This document shows positions 17,069 to 25,490 of a DNA stretch of 26,253 nucleotides, one piece after another. This DNA is from Lachnospiraceae bacterium (GTDB lineage Bacteria > Bacillota > Clostridia > Lachnospirales > Lachnospiraceae): contig JAAWLS010000002.1 of the NCBI GenBank assembly GCA_022798035.1, forward strand, positions 1 to 26,253. Direction: 5' to 3'. The notes under the pieces are model-generated. The model made no database searches. It worked only from the letters and a program-made list of their open reading frames with translations, and was not told where the DNA came from. How positions within the stretch are numbered: the first letter of the stretch is position 1; every line of letters starts with the position of its first letter. The position numbers and the translations under genes are program-made.

Positions 17069-18901
17069 ATGAAGGCAGAAGCAAAATCGATAAAAGAAAT
17101 TTTCGGAGGCGGGCCTCAGAAACTGGTGGTACCTTTTTTTCAGCGGAGATATGTCTGGGAGGAGGAAAACTGGGCGGAACTGCTGTCATCTATTGAATGT
17201 AATGGGGATATCCAGGTATTTCTCGGTTCCATTATCATTAAGTGGGGAGCCAGCCGGGAACCTTCCGAGGCCGCAATTGTGGACGGTCAGCAGAGGCTTA
17301 CCACTATTTCCCTGCTTACCAAGGCGATTTATGATGAATTTGATGAGGAAATGCGGGGAAATGTAAGGGACACGATTCAAAATGTACTGTTTTACAAAAG
17401 AAATACTACAGATTCTTTGAAAGACAGCGAAATCAAGATTGAACATTCCAGAGTGGACAGAGATGCCTATGAGGCTGTGATTCGAGAAAGAGTGTTTGAG
17501 AAAGAGAAACCAAGACAGGAGGACTGCGTCTGTTCCGGGCAGATTGGAAAATGTTACCGCTATTACCGGCAAGTGCTCCAACAGAGGAGACAGCAGGAAT
17601 TAAAAGATATTTTTGATATTATGTACAACGATAACAACAAAATGCTGGTGAGGATTGAGCTGTTGGAAAATGATGTGAATGAACAGTCTATTTTTGATAC
17701 CATCAACAGAGCCGGAGCCAAGCTGAGTACAGCGGATATTATTAAAAATAACTTGTTCCAGGGATTTATGGAGAGCTGCGGGGAGAACCAGGAGAAAATC
17801 CGGGAGGTAAATCGGATATACGACGAAAAATGGGACAGAATGTTTTACTCAGAGGAAGAAAAAAATGAGTGGGACGAAAAGCGGCGGTTTGGAAATGTAA
17901 AAAGGAACAATCTGGAATTTCTGCTGTACTGCGTGGCCAGCATCAAATGGGCCAGAGAGGACACCAAAGACTTTTCCGGGCAGTTGGAAGCCCTTTATTC
18001 CAAGGAAACAAAGGAGTATGATTTCGACTCGTACCGTCAGCTGATTGAGGAAATTCATGATTATGCCAGAATATTCAGTACCCATATTACCAGGCTGCAT
18101 ATGGTGATGAATGACAAAGAGAAAGTCGGGAATGAGTATTTTTCTTATCAGGCTGACATGAGGCGTCTGCTGCTGATTCTGGAGGAGTTTGGCGTACAGA
18201 TGTTTTATCCCTTTGTCCTTAAAATCTTAAGAGACGCGGGGGAAAACTTTCAGGATGAACATTTGACTGCCCAAAGTAAGATGCTGGAGAGCTTTATCAT
18301 TCGAAGGAGGATTATGGGCACCAGCGTGTCAGATTACACTTCAAAATGTCATTTGATTCTGAGGAAAGGTCCGGAGAAGTTATTTTCCACCGCCGGAGAA
18401 AAGGAAATCAATATCAGTGACGGAGCCGTTAAGAGCCAGCTGACCCAAATGAAGGGTGACACAGCCAAATTACTTTTATTTCTCATAGAGCTTTCCACCA
18501 GAGACCGCAGGTCAGACGTGGACGAACTGACTTACACTTATACATTAGAGCATATTATGCCCCAGAAATGGCAGGAGAGTTGGGGAGTTCCGGAAAATTA
18601 TGCAGAAAAGAGACAGAAGCATATTGATGACCTGGGGAATTTAACCCTTTTGAAAATTTCTCTGAACAGCACAGTGAGAAATGCAGACTTCAAAACAAAA
18701 ATAGAGGGAATCCCTAAACAGGGCAGACAGAGGGCAAGGGAAGGATACAAAGGAAATATTTCTTTGAATATTACGGAAGAAATCGTGAAAATGTATGACA
18801 ATGGTATGAAGGATTGGAATGAGGAGCGAATCGAAGAGCGTAGAAACAGGCTGGCGGAGAAAATCATAGAGCTCTGGCCGCTGTACCAGTCAAAATCATG
18901 A
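17069..18901 (+). CDS. sspE: DUF262/DUF1524 protein, SspE-like restriction effector
   Basis: A 610-residue protein. The N-terminal DUF262 (ParB/Srx-like) nucleotide-hydrolysis motif is DGQQRLTT at residues 72-79, preceded by VPFFQRRYVW and FLGSI. The C-terminal DUF1524 HNH-type nuclease motif is LEHIMPQKW with H495, followed by DLGNLTLL near residue 524. GmrSD-type restriction enzymes share this layout. In SspABCD-SspE, SspE senses phosphorothioate, is stimulated to hydrolyse NTP, and nicks unmodified phage DNA. Its position directly after the desulfurase gene (27 bases, AGGAGG) supports SspE over a free-standing GmrSD enzyme. All signature residues look intact. Confidence 0.85.
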   Translation: MKAEAKSIKEIFGGGPQKLVVPFFQRRYVWEEENWAELLSSIECNGDIQVFLGSIIIKWGASREPSEAAIVDGQQRLTTISLLTKAIYDEFDEEMRGNVRDTIQNVLFYKRNTTDSLKDSEIKIEHSRVDRDAYEAVIRERVFEKEKPRQEDCVCSGQIGKCYRYYRQVLQQRRQQELKDIFDIMYNDNNKMLVRIELLENDVNEQSIFDTINRAGAKLSTADIIKNNLFQGFMESCGENQEKIREVNRIYDEKWDRMFYSEEEKNEWDEKRRFGNVKRNNLEFLLYCVASIKWAREDTKDFSGQLEALYSKETKEYDFDSYRQLIEEIHDYARIFSTHITRLHMVMNDKEKVGNEYFSYQADMRRLLLILEEFGVQMFYPFVLKILRDAGENFQDEHLTAQSKMLESFIIRRRIMGTSVSDYTSKCHLILRKGPEKLFSTAGEKEINISDGAVKSQLTQMKGDTAKLLLFLIELSTRDRRSDVDELTYTYTLEHIMPQKWQESWGVPENYAEKRQKHIDDLGNLTLLKISLNSTVRNADFKTKIEGIPKQGRQRAREGYKGNISLNITEEIVKMYDNGMKDWNEERIEERRNRLAEKIIELWPLYQSKS

Positions 18902-18915
18902 AGCTGTGATTTAGA

Positions 18916-18973
18916 GAAGGGATGAGATGAAGGAGATTGAGAAAGAAGGGATGAGATGAAGGAAATTGAAAAG
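18916..18973 (+). repeat. 29-bp tandem duplication of a ribosome-binding/start region
   Basis: Copy 1 (18916-18944) and copy 2 (18945-18973) both start GAAGGGATGAGATGAAGG and differ at only three positions. Each contains a start codon with the same context. Copy 1 opens a 10-codon frame (MKEIEKEGMR) from ATG 18927 whose TGA (18957-18959) overlaps the ATG (18956) of copy 2, the real start of the 49-aa gene. Confidence 0.85.
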
Positions 18974-19105
18974 GAATTATTGCAGGAAATGACTTTTTTG
19001 GTACTTCATATGGAAAGGAAGAACCTTCGAAGCCAGGCGAAAAGCGACCAGAAAATGTCGGAGGAACTGCAGAAAGTCATTGTAGATTATGCCAGGAGGA
19101 GGTAG
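18956..19105 (+). CDS. 49-aa helical protein, unknown function
   Basis: A short frame ending in TAG 19103-19105, reading MKEIEKELLQEMTFLVLHME and ending VIVDYARRR. It is strongly charged and heptad-like, so probably one long helix or a small coiled coil. AGAAGGG lies a few bases before the ATG, and the start region is tandemly duplicated. The gene sits between the SspE-like gene and the DndD-like ATPase and is 35 bases from the latter, so it should be co-transcribed. Its size and helical nature would fit a small partner or regulator of the ATPase module, but I do not recognise a family. It is too short to be sure by coding statistics alone. Confidence 0.55.
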   Translation: MKEIEKELLQEMTFLVLHMERKNLRSQAKSDQKMSEELQKVIVDYARRR

Positions 19106-19140
19106 CACAAAAGAGGAGATAATATGAAAGGGGAGACGAA

Positions 19141-21174
19141 ATGCGGTTTGAACGGATTACCATGTACAATTTCATGCGCTACAAGGGAGAAAACAGAATT
19201 GATTTCAGCTGTGACAGAGAGCGAAATGTAACGCTTGTGCTGGGGGACAACACAGTAGGTAAGACAACTATTGCCCAGGCCTTCCGCTGGTGTCTGTACG
19301 GAGCAGTACTGACAGAGCGGGGAAAACGTCAGGAGGATTATCAGCTTTTGAATACAGATGTATTGTCCTTGATGAATGCAGACAGCAAAGGGAAGGTATG
19401 GGTGGAGCTTATAGCCTCAGACCAGGAGAAACGCTATATTATTCGTAGGGAGATTATCTATACACGAGCCTGCCCCAGCATGACTGCAGAGGAATTTCAG
19501 AAGAAATATTCCATGTATATTTCGGATGCGCACAGTATGGAATCTCTGGCAGAAGTGGACGAGAGAAAGGTAGATGAACTGATTAATGAACTGTTTCCCA
19601 GAAATCTGTCTCACTATTTTTTGTTTGACGGAGAGCGGTGGAATGACATCAGCGTAAATGGGGTAAAAGAAAATATCAAAGATTCGGTGCATATTTTGAC
19701 AGGTTTGTCCGCCTATCAGGCAGCCATGCGGCATCTAAAGGACATGGGGCCTTATTCTGTTATCAGTAAATTTAAAAAGAAGATTACAGGTTCCGGAAAT
19801 CTCTACGATAATTTGGAGGCGGAAGAGCAAAAATATGAGCGGAAAATAGAACATTGTAAAAAAGAAATAGAAACAATCGAAATCAACATCAGCAATGATA
19901 AGAAAAAATATGGGGAAATTCAAACATATCTGGAGATGAACCGTAACACGGAAGCTCTCCAGGGCCAGTACAGGAAACTGGGGATTGTAAAGAAATCACA
20001 GGGGGAACATCTGCTCAGCGAATATAAAAGGCTGGTTTTGGAATACAGCGATAAGGTCTATATGATTTTTGCGGAGCCCATGATACAGGCGTCGCTGAAA
20101 ATGGTAAAGTCCGTGGAAGGAGAGCGGCGTGATGTTCCTCACATGCGCCAGGCTACCATTGACCATATTATGAAAGGCGGCAGATGCATCTGCGGAACGG
20201 CTCTTGCCCCTGGCACCAAAGAGTGGAACTGTCTGCTGGAGCAGAGAAACTATCTTCCGCCGGCAGATATGGGTTCCCTTTTAGGGGAATTTGAGCGCAC
20301 AGCCGCCAGGTGGAAAAACCGTGTAAAAAATACGCCGGAAGAATTGGAAGAGACGGCCCAAAAGATAGATGACTGTGTCAGAAATTATGAGGAAACCTGC
20401 AATGAGTATATTACGCTGGAACAGAGGATGGATGAGCATATTGATTTTGCAGGACATCGCAGAAGGCTGAAAAGCTACCAGCAGAGCATTCAGGAGCTGA
20501 GCGCCAAAAAAGGGGAGATGCAGGGACAGATTGTCTCCCTGAACCGGCAGAAAGAACGACTGGAAGAAGAAATGCGAGGATTGGAGGCCAAAGATGAAGA
20601 GAACCGCCGCTGGCGGGAAAGAGTGGAGCTGGCTGAGGCTTTGTACCGGAAGTTATATCATGATTTTTCCGCAGAAGAGAGGAAAGTATTTCTGGAACTG
20701 AATAAGCAGATTCAGTATAATTTTGAGCGTATGTTTAACGCGAAGGACAAGAAAATAGAATTGTCAGAGCAGTATAATATTCAAATGTATTATAAGACAG
20801 ACGCAGGGTACCGGGAGGAAAAGAACTTATCGGAAGGAGAAAAGATTGCCCGGAATTTCGCATTTATTGTGACTATTATGGATTACAGCAGAAAGCGCAA
20901 AGAGGAAAAAGCTCTGGACAAATCTCAGGGAAATGATACTCTGCCCATTGTTCTGGACGGTCCTTTTTCCAAATTGGGAGATGAAAATATCCGCCTGATT
21001 GCAAAAGTGCTTCCGGAAGTATCGGAACAGGTGGTGCTGTTTATGTTAAAGAAAGATTGGAAATATACGGACCTGGATGAATTTGTGGGAAATGCATATG
21101 TTATAGAAAAAGATGCGGAGAAATCTTACGCATCTATCAGAAAGGCAGAGGATATATTGGATGGCGGCATATGA
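19141..21174 (+). CDS. DndD-like SMC/Rad50-type ATPase
   Basis: A 677-residue ABC-type ATPase with split halves. Walker A is GDNTVGKTT at residues 35-43 after the typical RFERITMYNFMRYKGENRID. A long coiled coil (about 200-330 and 380-530) is broken by a hook-like CICGTAL at C349/C351. The ABC signature NLSEGEK is at 562-568, and Walker B is IVLDGPFSKLG with D606. This is the layout of DndD, the ATPase of Dnd phosphorothioation, and more broadly of Rad50/SMC. It is the second large ATPase in an operon that already has an SspC-like one. It may be an alternative effector or a DNA-scanning component. ATG 19141 follows AGGGGAG. The 3' end overlaps the next gene by 14 bases. Confidence 0.82.
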   Translation: MRFERITMYNFMRYKGENRIDFSCDRERNVTLVLGDNTVGKTTIAQAFRWCLYGAVLTERGKRQEDYQLLNTDVLSLMNADSKGKVWVELIASDQEKRYIIRREIIYTRACPSMTAEEFQKKYSMYISDAHSMESLAEVDERKVDELINELFPRNLSHYFLFDGERWNDISVNGVKENIKDSVHILTGLSAYQAAMRHLKDMGPYSVISKFKKKITGSGNLYDNLEAEEQKYERKIEHCKKEIETIEINISNDKKKYGEIQTYLEMNRNTEALQGQYRKLGIVKKSQGEHLLSEYKRLVLEYSDKVYMIFAEPMIQASLKMVKSVEGERRDVPHMRQATIDHIMKGGRCICGTALAPGTKEWNCLLEQRNYLPPADMGSLLGEFERTAARWKNRVKNTPEELEETAQKIDDCVRNYEETCNEYITLEQRMDEHIDFAGHRRRLKSYQQSIQELSAKKGEMQGQIVSLNRQKERLEEEMRGLEAKDEENRRWRERVELAEALYRKLYHDFSAEERKVFLELNKQIQYNFERMFNAKDKKIELSEQYNIQMYYKTDAGYREEKNLSEGEKIARNFAFIVTIMDYSRKRKEEKALDKSQGNDTLPIVLDGPFSKLGDENIRLIAKVLPEVSEQVVLFMLKKDWKYTDLDEFVGNAYVIEKDAEKSYASIRKAEDILDGGI

Positions 21175-21655
21175 ATTTTTTAAAAAGGAATTTGAGTTTC
21201 GGGGAAAACACGCCCGGATGGCAGGAGAACTTTGTACACTGAATGACTATGAGCATACATATTTAAAAAGGGTGATTGATGTCTATGTGCTGGCGGCAGT
21301 GGTAGGATTTCGGGTGGACCGGAAAGCGGAAATAGATTATGCCCCCAATGAATCAAAAAGTATTTTTTCAGAGCAGATGCTGGGGGCCAAGGAAGATTTG
21401 GATTTTATCATGCAGATGATGATAATTTTGGAGAACAGAGAGAATATGTCACCGGAAGAGAGTGTAAAGAAAGCATTTCGGGGGCCAGAGAGCAAAGAGG
21501 AATTTGAATACTACAGAGAAATGTTCAACTCTTACGTGCGGGGAGGCGTTGAGGAATTGTACGAACGGCTTGTGCTCCGCAAATCTGAGGTGGAAGAAGA
21601 ATTTTATGATGAGAAAACGGCAAATCTCATGGCATTGCTGGAACGGTTTGGATAA
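21161..21655 (+). CDS. 164-aa helical partner of the DndD-like ATPase, unknown family
   Basis: It starts at ATG 21161 inside the end of the DndD-like gene; an earlier in-frame start at 21113 would overlap it by 62 bases and is less likely. The protein (MAAYEFFKKEFEFRGKHARM...) is acidic and almost entirely helical by composition, with segments such as HTYLKRVIDVYVLAAVVGFR and EEFEYYREMFNSYVRGGVEE. There is no signal peptide or nuclease motif. The overlap with the ATPase gene implies coupled translation and a physical complex. It is longer than DndE and does not obviously resemble it. It might correspond to an accessory of the SspFGH/DptFGH kind, but no motif decides this. Confidence 0.7.
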   Translation: MAAYEFFKKEFEFRGKHARMAGELCTLNDYEHTYLKRVIDVYVLAAVVGFRVDRKAEIDYAPNESKSIFSEQMLGAKEDLDFIMQMMIILENRENMSPEESVKKAFRGPESKEEFEYYREMFNSYVRGGVEELYERLVLRKSEVEEEFYDEKTANLMALLERFG

Positions 21656-21715
21656 TAAATTGTTACTGTTTACGCGCCGCTGTTTAGCCTGCCTGGATAA
21701 ATTTTTCAACAAGTA

Positions 21716-21744
21716 TTTACAAAATGGGACAAAGGCGTTATAAT
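21716..21744 (+). promoter_or_regulatory. Promoter of the tracrRNA gene
   Basis: TTTACA at 21716-21721 and a perfect TATAAT at 21739-21744 are separated by 17 bp. The start is expected at about 21751, just before the anti-repeat. It lies 60 bases after the last gene of the phosphorothioation operon. Confidence 0.8.
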
Positions 21745-21750
21745 GAATTC

Positions 21751-21843
21751 ACATTATATTATACCAAGAAATATAATGGTTTCTACAATAAGGTAGAACA
21801 CCAAAAAGCTCTAATCCCATTCTTCGGAATGGGATTATCTTTT
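21751..21843 (+). ncRNA. tracrRNA of the type II-C CRISPR-Cas9 system
   Basis: A transcript of about 93 bases with its own promoter and terminator directly upstream of cas9. CTACAATAAGG at 21783-21793 is identical to the core of the Neisseria meningitidis Cas9 tracrRNA, and a GCTCT follows (21808-21812) ahead of the terminal hairpin, as in that RNA. The 5' part (about 21761-21790) is the anti-repeat and predicts a CRISPR repeat beginning near GTTGTAGAAACC. ATTATATT (21753-21760) and AATATAAT (21770-21777) are an 8-bp inverted repeat, so the free RNA may fold on itself. TTCTAC/GTAGAA (21781-21786, 21793-21798) gives a further alternative hairpin. The array is not in the window, so pairing cannot be checked here. 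Confidence 0.85.
21812..21843 (+). terminator. tracrRNA terminal hairpin and terminator
   Basis: An 11-bp perfect stem (TAATCCCATTC at 21812-21822 with GAATGGGATTA at 21827-21837) is closed by a TTCG tetraloop and followed by TCTTTT. UUCG capping makes it unusually stable. Confidence 0.85.
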
Positions 21844-22070
21844 ATCAGGAAATCTTTCTGGATTTCTTGTCGGATTTTCTATCGGATGAAACGATGAAAT
21901 CCTTTGGAAAATGCGCAGGCAAATGGAAAGGAAATACGTCAGCAGGATGACGGGTGTCCGGTGTGGGAACATGGGAAGGCACTTTTCACTCAATTTCTGT
22001 AAAAAAGATATCGTCGTGATAAAAGCTGAAAAAGTGATTTACATTTCTTGGCAGGAAAGGGGAAATAAGT
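21844..22070 (+). other. cas9 leader region without a gene
   Basis: Together with the tracrRNA this fills the 415-base gap between the 164-aa gene and cas9. No coding frame is convincing. GGATTTC (21860-21866) and GAAATCC (21896-21902) form a 7-bp stem. Inner pairs TCG/CGA and TTTC/GAAA make an interrupted hairpin that could be part of the cas9 leader. AAAGGGG at about 22056-22062 is the cas9 Shine-Dalgarno. I found no clear separate cas9 promoter, so cas9 may depend on read-through or on a weak promoter here. Confidence 0.5.
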
Positions 22071-25000
22071 ATGAATTACAGAATAGGGCTTGATATTGGA
22101 ATCACATCCGTGGGGTGGGCAGTGTTGGAGAATAACAGCAAGGATGAGCCAGTCCGAATTGTAGATTTAGGGGTACGCTTGTTTGAGGCGGCAGAGGTGC
22201 CCAAGACAGGGGCCGCTTTAGCGGAGGCCAGACGGGAGGCCAGAACTACCAGAAGACGTCTGCGCCGCAGAAAGCATCGTTTGGACAGAATTAAATGGCT
22301 GTTTCAGGAATACGGCCTGATTCAGATAGAAGAGTTTGAGGAACGGTATAAATCACCCAATCTTCCGGATGTATATCAGCTGAGATACGAGGGGCTGGAG
22401 CGGAAACTAAAGGATGAAGAATTTGCCCAAGTTTTACTGCATATTGCCAAACATCGGGGATTCCGCTCTACTAGGAAGGCAGAATTAAAAGATGACAAAG
22501 AGATGGGAGCGGTGCTGACTGCCACAAAAGAAAATGAAAAGCTGATGGAAGCGAATGGCTATCGTACCGTCGGTGAGATGATATACAAAGATGAAACATT
22601 TCGGACAGAGTGCCGTTGGAGTGAGAAGGGATATGTGCTGACGCCGAGAAATAAACAAGGTGATTATAAGCACACCATTCAGCGTGCAATGCTGGTAGAA
22701 GAAGTTAAAACTATATTTAAGAAACAGAGAGGGCTTGGAAATGAGAAGGCAACAGAACAATTGGAGGAATCCTACCTTGCCATTATGACCAGCCAGCGCT
22801 CCTTTGATATGGGCCCTGGAAAACAGCCGGATGGAAGTCCCAGCCCCTATGCCATGGAAGGATTTGGAGACAGAGTTGGACTTTGTACCCTGGAGCCCAG
22901 GGAAAATCAGGAGCCTAGAGGGGCCAAAGCAGCCTATACGTCAGAACTTTTCGTGGCATTGCAGAAGATAAATCACCTTCGGATTGTGGACAAAAATGGA
23001 AATGGCAGAGAGCTGACGGGGGAAGAGCGGCAGAAATTGATAGAGCTGCTCCACAAGCAAAAAGAACTGAAATATACGTCAGTTCGAAAAGCATTGAATC
23101 TTGATATTAAATATAAATTTAATACTTTGAATTACAGTGGTAAAAAAGCAGATGAAGAAGAGAAGGTAAAGGAAACAGAAAAGGCAAAGTTTGCAGGAAT
23201 GCTCAATTACTGTGAATATAAAAAGAAGATGCCAGATGTATTGGAATCTCTTTCAGAAGAAGAAAGAGGAATTTTGCTGGACAACGTGGGAACTATTCTG
23301 ACATTGTACAAAAATGATGATACCCGTACCAGGGAATTTCTCAAACTGGGGTTGGATGCAGGTACCATCGACAAGCTGTTGGAGTTGAATCCCACTGGTT
23401 TTCAGCATGTTTCCTTAAAAGCCATGAGAAATATTATGCCTTATTTGAAAGATGGGCTTACGTATGACAAAGCATGTGAGGCAGCAGGTTATAATTTTAA
23501 AGGACAGGAAAGAGAGAAAAAATCCAAATTGCTGAAAGGGCCGGAAATCACAGAGATCATAGAAGGAATCATCAATCCAGTGGTGAAACGCTCTGTTTCC
23601 CAGACAGTGAAAGTAATCAACGCCATCATCCAAAAATATGGAAGTCCTCAAGCTATTAACATAGAGTTAGCCAGGGAGATGGCAAGAAATTATAACGACC
23701 GTCAAAAGATGGAAAAACAGATGCAGGAACGGCAGGCGGACAATGAGAGAGCTAAAAAAGAGATTCAGGAACTTGGCAATTTAACGCCTTCTGGACAAGA
23801 CATCATAAAATATCGTCTGTGGCATGACCAGGATGGAATCTGTCTCTATTCTGGAAGGCGCATACCTTTAGAAAGATTGTTTACGGGAGAATATGACATT
23901 GACCATATTCTTCCATACAGTATTACCTTTGACGACAGTTATCGGAATAAAGTGTTGGTAACCTCAGAAGAAAACCGTCAGAAAGGAAACCGTATTCCCT
24001 ATGAGTATTTTGGTGAGAGCGAGCCAGAGCGTTGGAAAGAGTTTGAAAAACGGGTCAATCTTTTTGTCCGGGATTATAAGAAACAGCAGAAATTATTAAA
24101 GCAGAATTTTACAGAGGAAGAGCGCAAACAATTTAAAACCAGAAACTTGAATGATACAAAATATATTACCCGCGTCATCTATAATATGATACGAGAAAAT
24201 CTGGAACTGGCTCCTTATAGTCGTCCTGAAAAGAAAAAACAGGTTTATGCCGTAAACGGGGCAATTACAGCTTATATGCGTAAGCGTTGGGGACTGCCAG
24301 AAAAGGACCGTTCCACCGATACCCATCATGCGATGGATGCCGTTGTGGTGGCTTGCTGCACTGACGGCATGATACAGAAAATTTCCAGAAACATTCAGGG
24401 AAGAGAATTGCTCTATGCCAGAGGATATGTGGCAGTGGATGTGGAAACAGGTGAAATGATTTCCAGAGATGATTTTACCAGAGAAGAATGGGATGAAACT
24501 TTTGGCGTACGCCTTCCGCGGCCCTGGGAGTATTTCAAGAAAGAGCTGGAAATTCGGATGGGAGAAGACCCCAGGACATTTATTGAAACTCATGCAGATG
24601 TAGCCAGAGATTTAGATTATCCGGAATGGTTTTATGAAAAAAACATTATCCGTCCCATTTTTGTCTCCAGAATGCCAAACCGGAAAGTGACAGGTGCCGC
24701 TCATGAAGATACGATTCGAGGTCCAAGACATTTTGAAAAGATGGGAATAGTACTGACTAAGACGCCCCTGACGGAATTAAAGCTGGACAAAAAAACGGGA
24801 GAAATTGCAAATTACTATAAGCCGGAAAGCGATAAACTTTTGTATCAAGCCCTGAAAGAACAATTGGCGTTACATGATGGAGATGGAAAAAAGGCATTTG
24901 CAGAACCTTTCTATAAGCCAAAGTCTGACGGAACGAAAGGTAACTTAGTCAGAAAGGTAAAAACTTACGGTAAACTTACATTGGGCGTGCCAGTAAATTC

Positions 25001-25463
25001 TGAACATGGAATTGCGGCAAATGCCAATGGCTCTATGGTGCGGGTGGACGTATTCCGAGTAAATGGAAAGTACTATTTTGTTCCAGTCTACGTTTCAGAT
25101 GTGATAAAAAAGAGACTGCCCACGAAAGCAGTAGTGCAGGGAAAACCTTATGAGCAATGGAAGGAAGTGGAAGATAAAGATTTTATTTTTAGTTTGTATT
25201 CCAGAGATTTGATTTCCTTTAAATCAAAAAAAGGAAAAAAAGTTACTTGTATAGATGGAACATATAAAATAGTGAATGAGAAGGTAGTTTACTATTATGG
25301 AGCAGATATAGCAACAGCAAATCTCAGTGGAAAATCACACGATGGGAGCTTTACATTTAGAGGATTAGGAATTCAAAATTTAGAACATTTGAAAAAATAT
25401 CAAGTAGACATTCTTGGAAATGTAACAGAGGTAAAGCAGGAAAAACGGATGGGATTTCATTAA
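22071..25463 (+). CDS. cas9: CRISPR-associated endonuclease Cas9, type II-C
   Basis: An 1130-residue RNA-guided DNA endonuclease of the compact II-C size class. RuvC-I is GLDIGITSVGWA with catalytic D8. An arginine-rich bridge helix follows at about residues 45-75 (EARREARTTRRRLRRRKHRL). RuvC-II is INIELAREMARNY with E532. The HNH domain has YDIDHILPYS with D611-H612, then N626 and N635. RuvC-III is HHAMDAVVVA with H753 and D756. All cleavage residues are present, so the enzyme should be active. The C-terminal part would carry PAM recognition, which cannot be predicted here. It has its tracrRNA upstream and cas1 27 bases downstream, the usual II-C order cas9-cas1-cas2. Confidence 0.97.
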   Translation: MNYRIGLDIGITSVGWAVLENNSKDEPVRIVDLGVRLFEAAEVPKTGAALAEARREARTTRRRLRRRKHRLDRIKWLFQEYGLIQIEEFEERYKSPNLPDVYQLRYEGLERKLKDEEFAQVLLHIAKHRGFRSTRKAELKDDKEMGAVLTATKENEKLMEANGYRTVGEMIYKDETFRTECRWSEKGYVLTPRNKQGDYKHTIQRAMLVEEVKTIFKKQRGLGNEKATEQLEESYLAIMTSQRSFDMGPGKQPDGSPSPYAMEGFGDRVGLCTLEPRENQEPRGAKAAYTSELFVALQKINHLRIVDKNGNGRELTGEERQKLIELLHKQKELKYTSVRKALNLDIKYKFNTLNYSGKKADEEEKVKETEKAKFAGMLNYCEYKKKMPDVLESLSEEERGILLDNVGTILTLYKNDDTRTREFLKLGLDAGTIDKLLELNPTGFQHVSLKAMRNIMPYLKDGLTYDKACEAAGYNFKGQEREKKSKLLKGPEITEIIEGIINPVVKRSVSQTVKVINAIIQKYGSPQAINIELAREMARNYNDRQKMEKQMQERQADNERAKKEIQELGNLTPSGQDIIKYRLWHDQDGICLYSGRRIPLERLFTGEYDIDHILPYSITFDDSYRNKVLVTSEENRQKGNRIPYEYFGESEPERWKEFEKRVNLFVRDYKKQQKLLKQNFTEEERKQFKTRNLNDTKYITRVIYNMIRENLELAPYSRPEKKKQVYAVNGAITAYMRKRWGLPEKDRSTDTHHAMDAVVVACCTDGMIQKISRNIQGRELLYARGYVAVDVETGEMISRDDFTREEWDETFGVRLPRPWEYFKKELEIRMGEDPRTFIETHADVARDLDYPEWFYEKNIIRPIFVSRMPNRKVTGAAHEDTIRGPRHFEKMGIVLTKTPLTELKLDKKTGEIANYYKPESDKLLYQALKEQLALHDGDGKKAFAEPFYKPKSDGTKGNLVRKVKTYGKLTLGVPVNSEHGIAANANGSMVRVDVFRVNGKYYFVPVYVSDVIKKRLPTKAVVQGKPYEQWKEVEDKDFIFSLYSRDLISFKSKKGKKVTCIDGTYKIVNEKVVYYYGADIATANLSGKSHDGSFTFRGLGIQNLEHLKKYQVDILGNVTEVKQEKRMGFH

Positions 25464-25490
25464 GGCAGATTGATAAATGGAGGGAGAGGT

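Noticed and set aside
17069..18901. Free-standing GmrSD type IV restriction enzyme
   Set aside because: The domain layout fits, but the gene is embedded directly behind SspD/B/C/A-like genes, which makes SspE the better reading.
21161..21655. 164-aa protein as DndE
   Set aside because: It is too long and lacks similarity I can recognise. Position next to a DndD-like gene alone is not enough.
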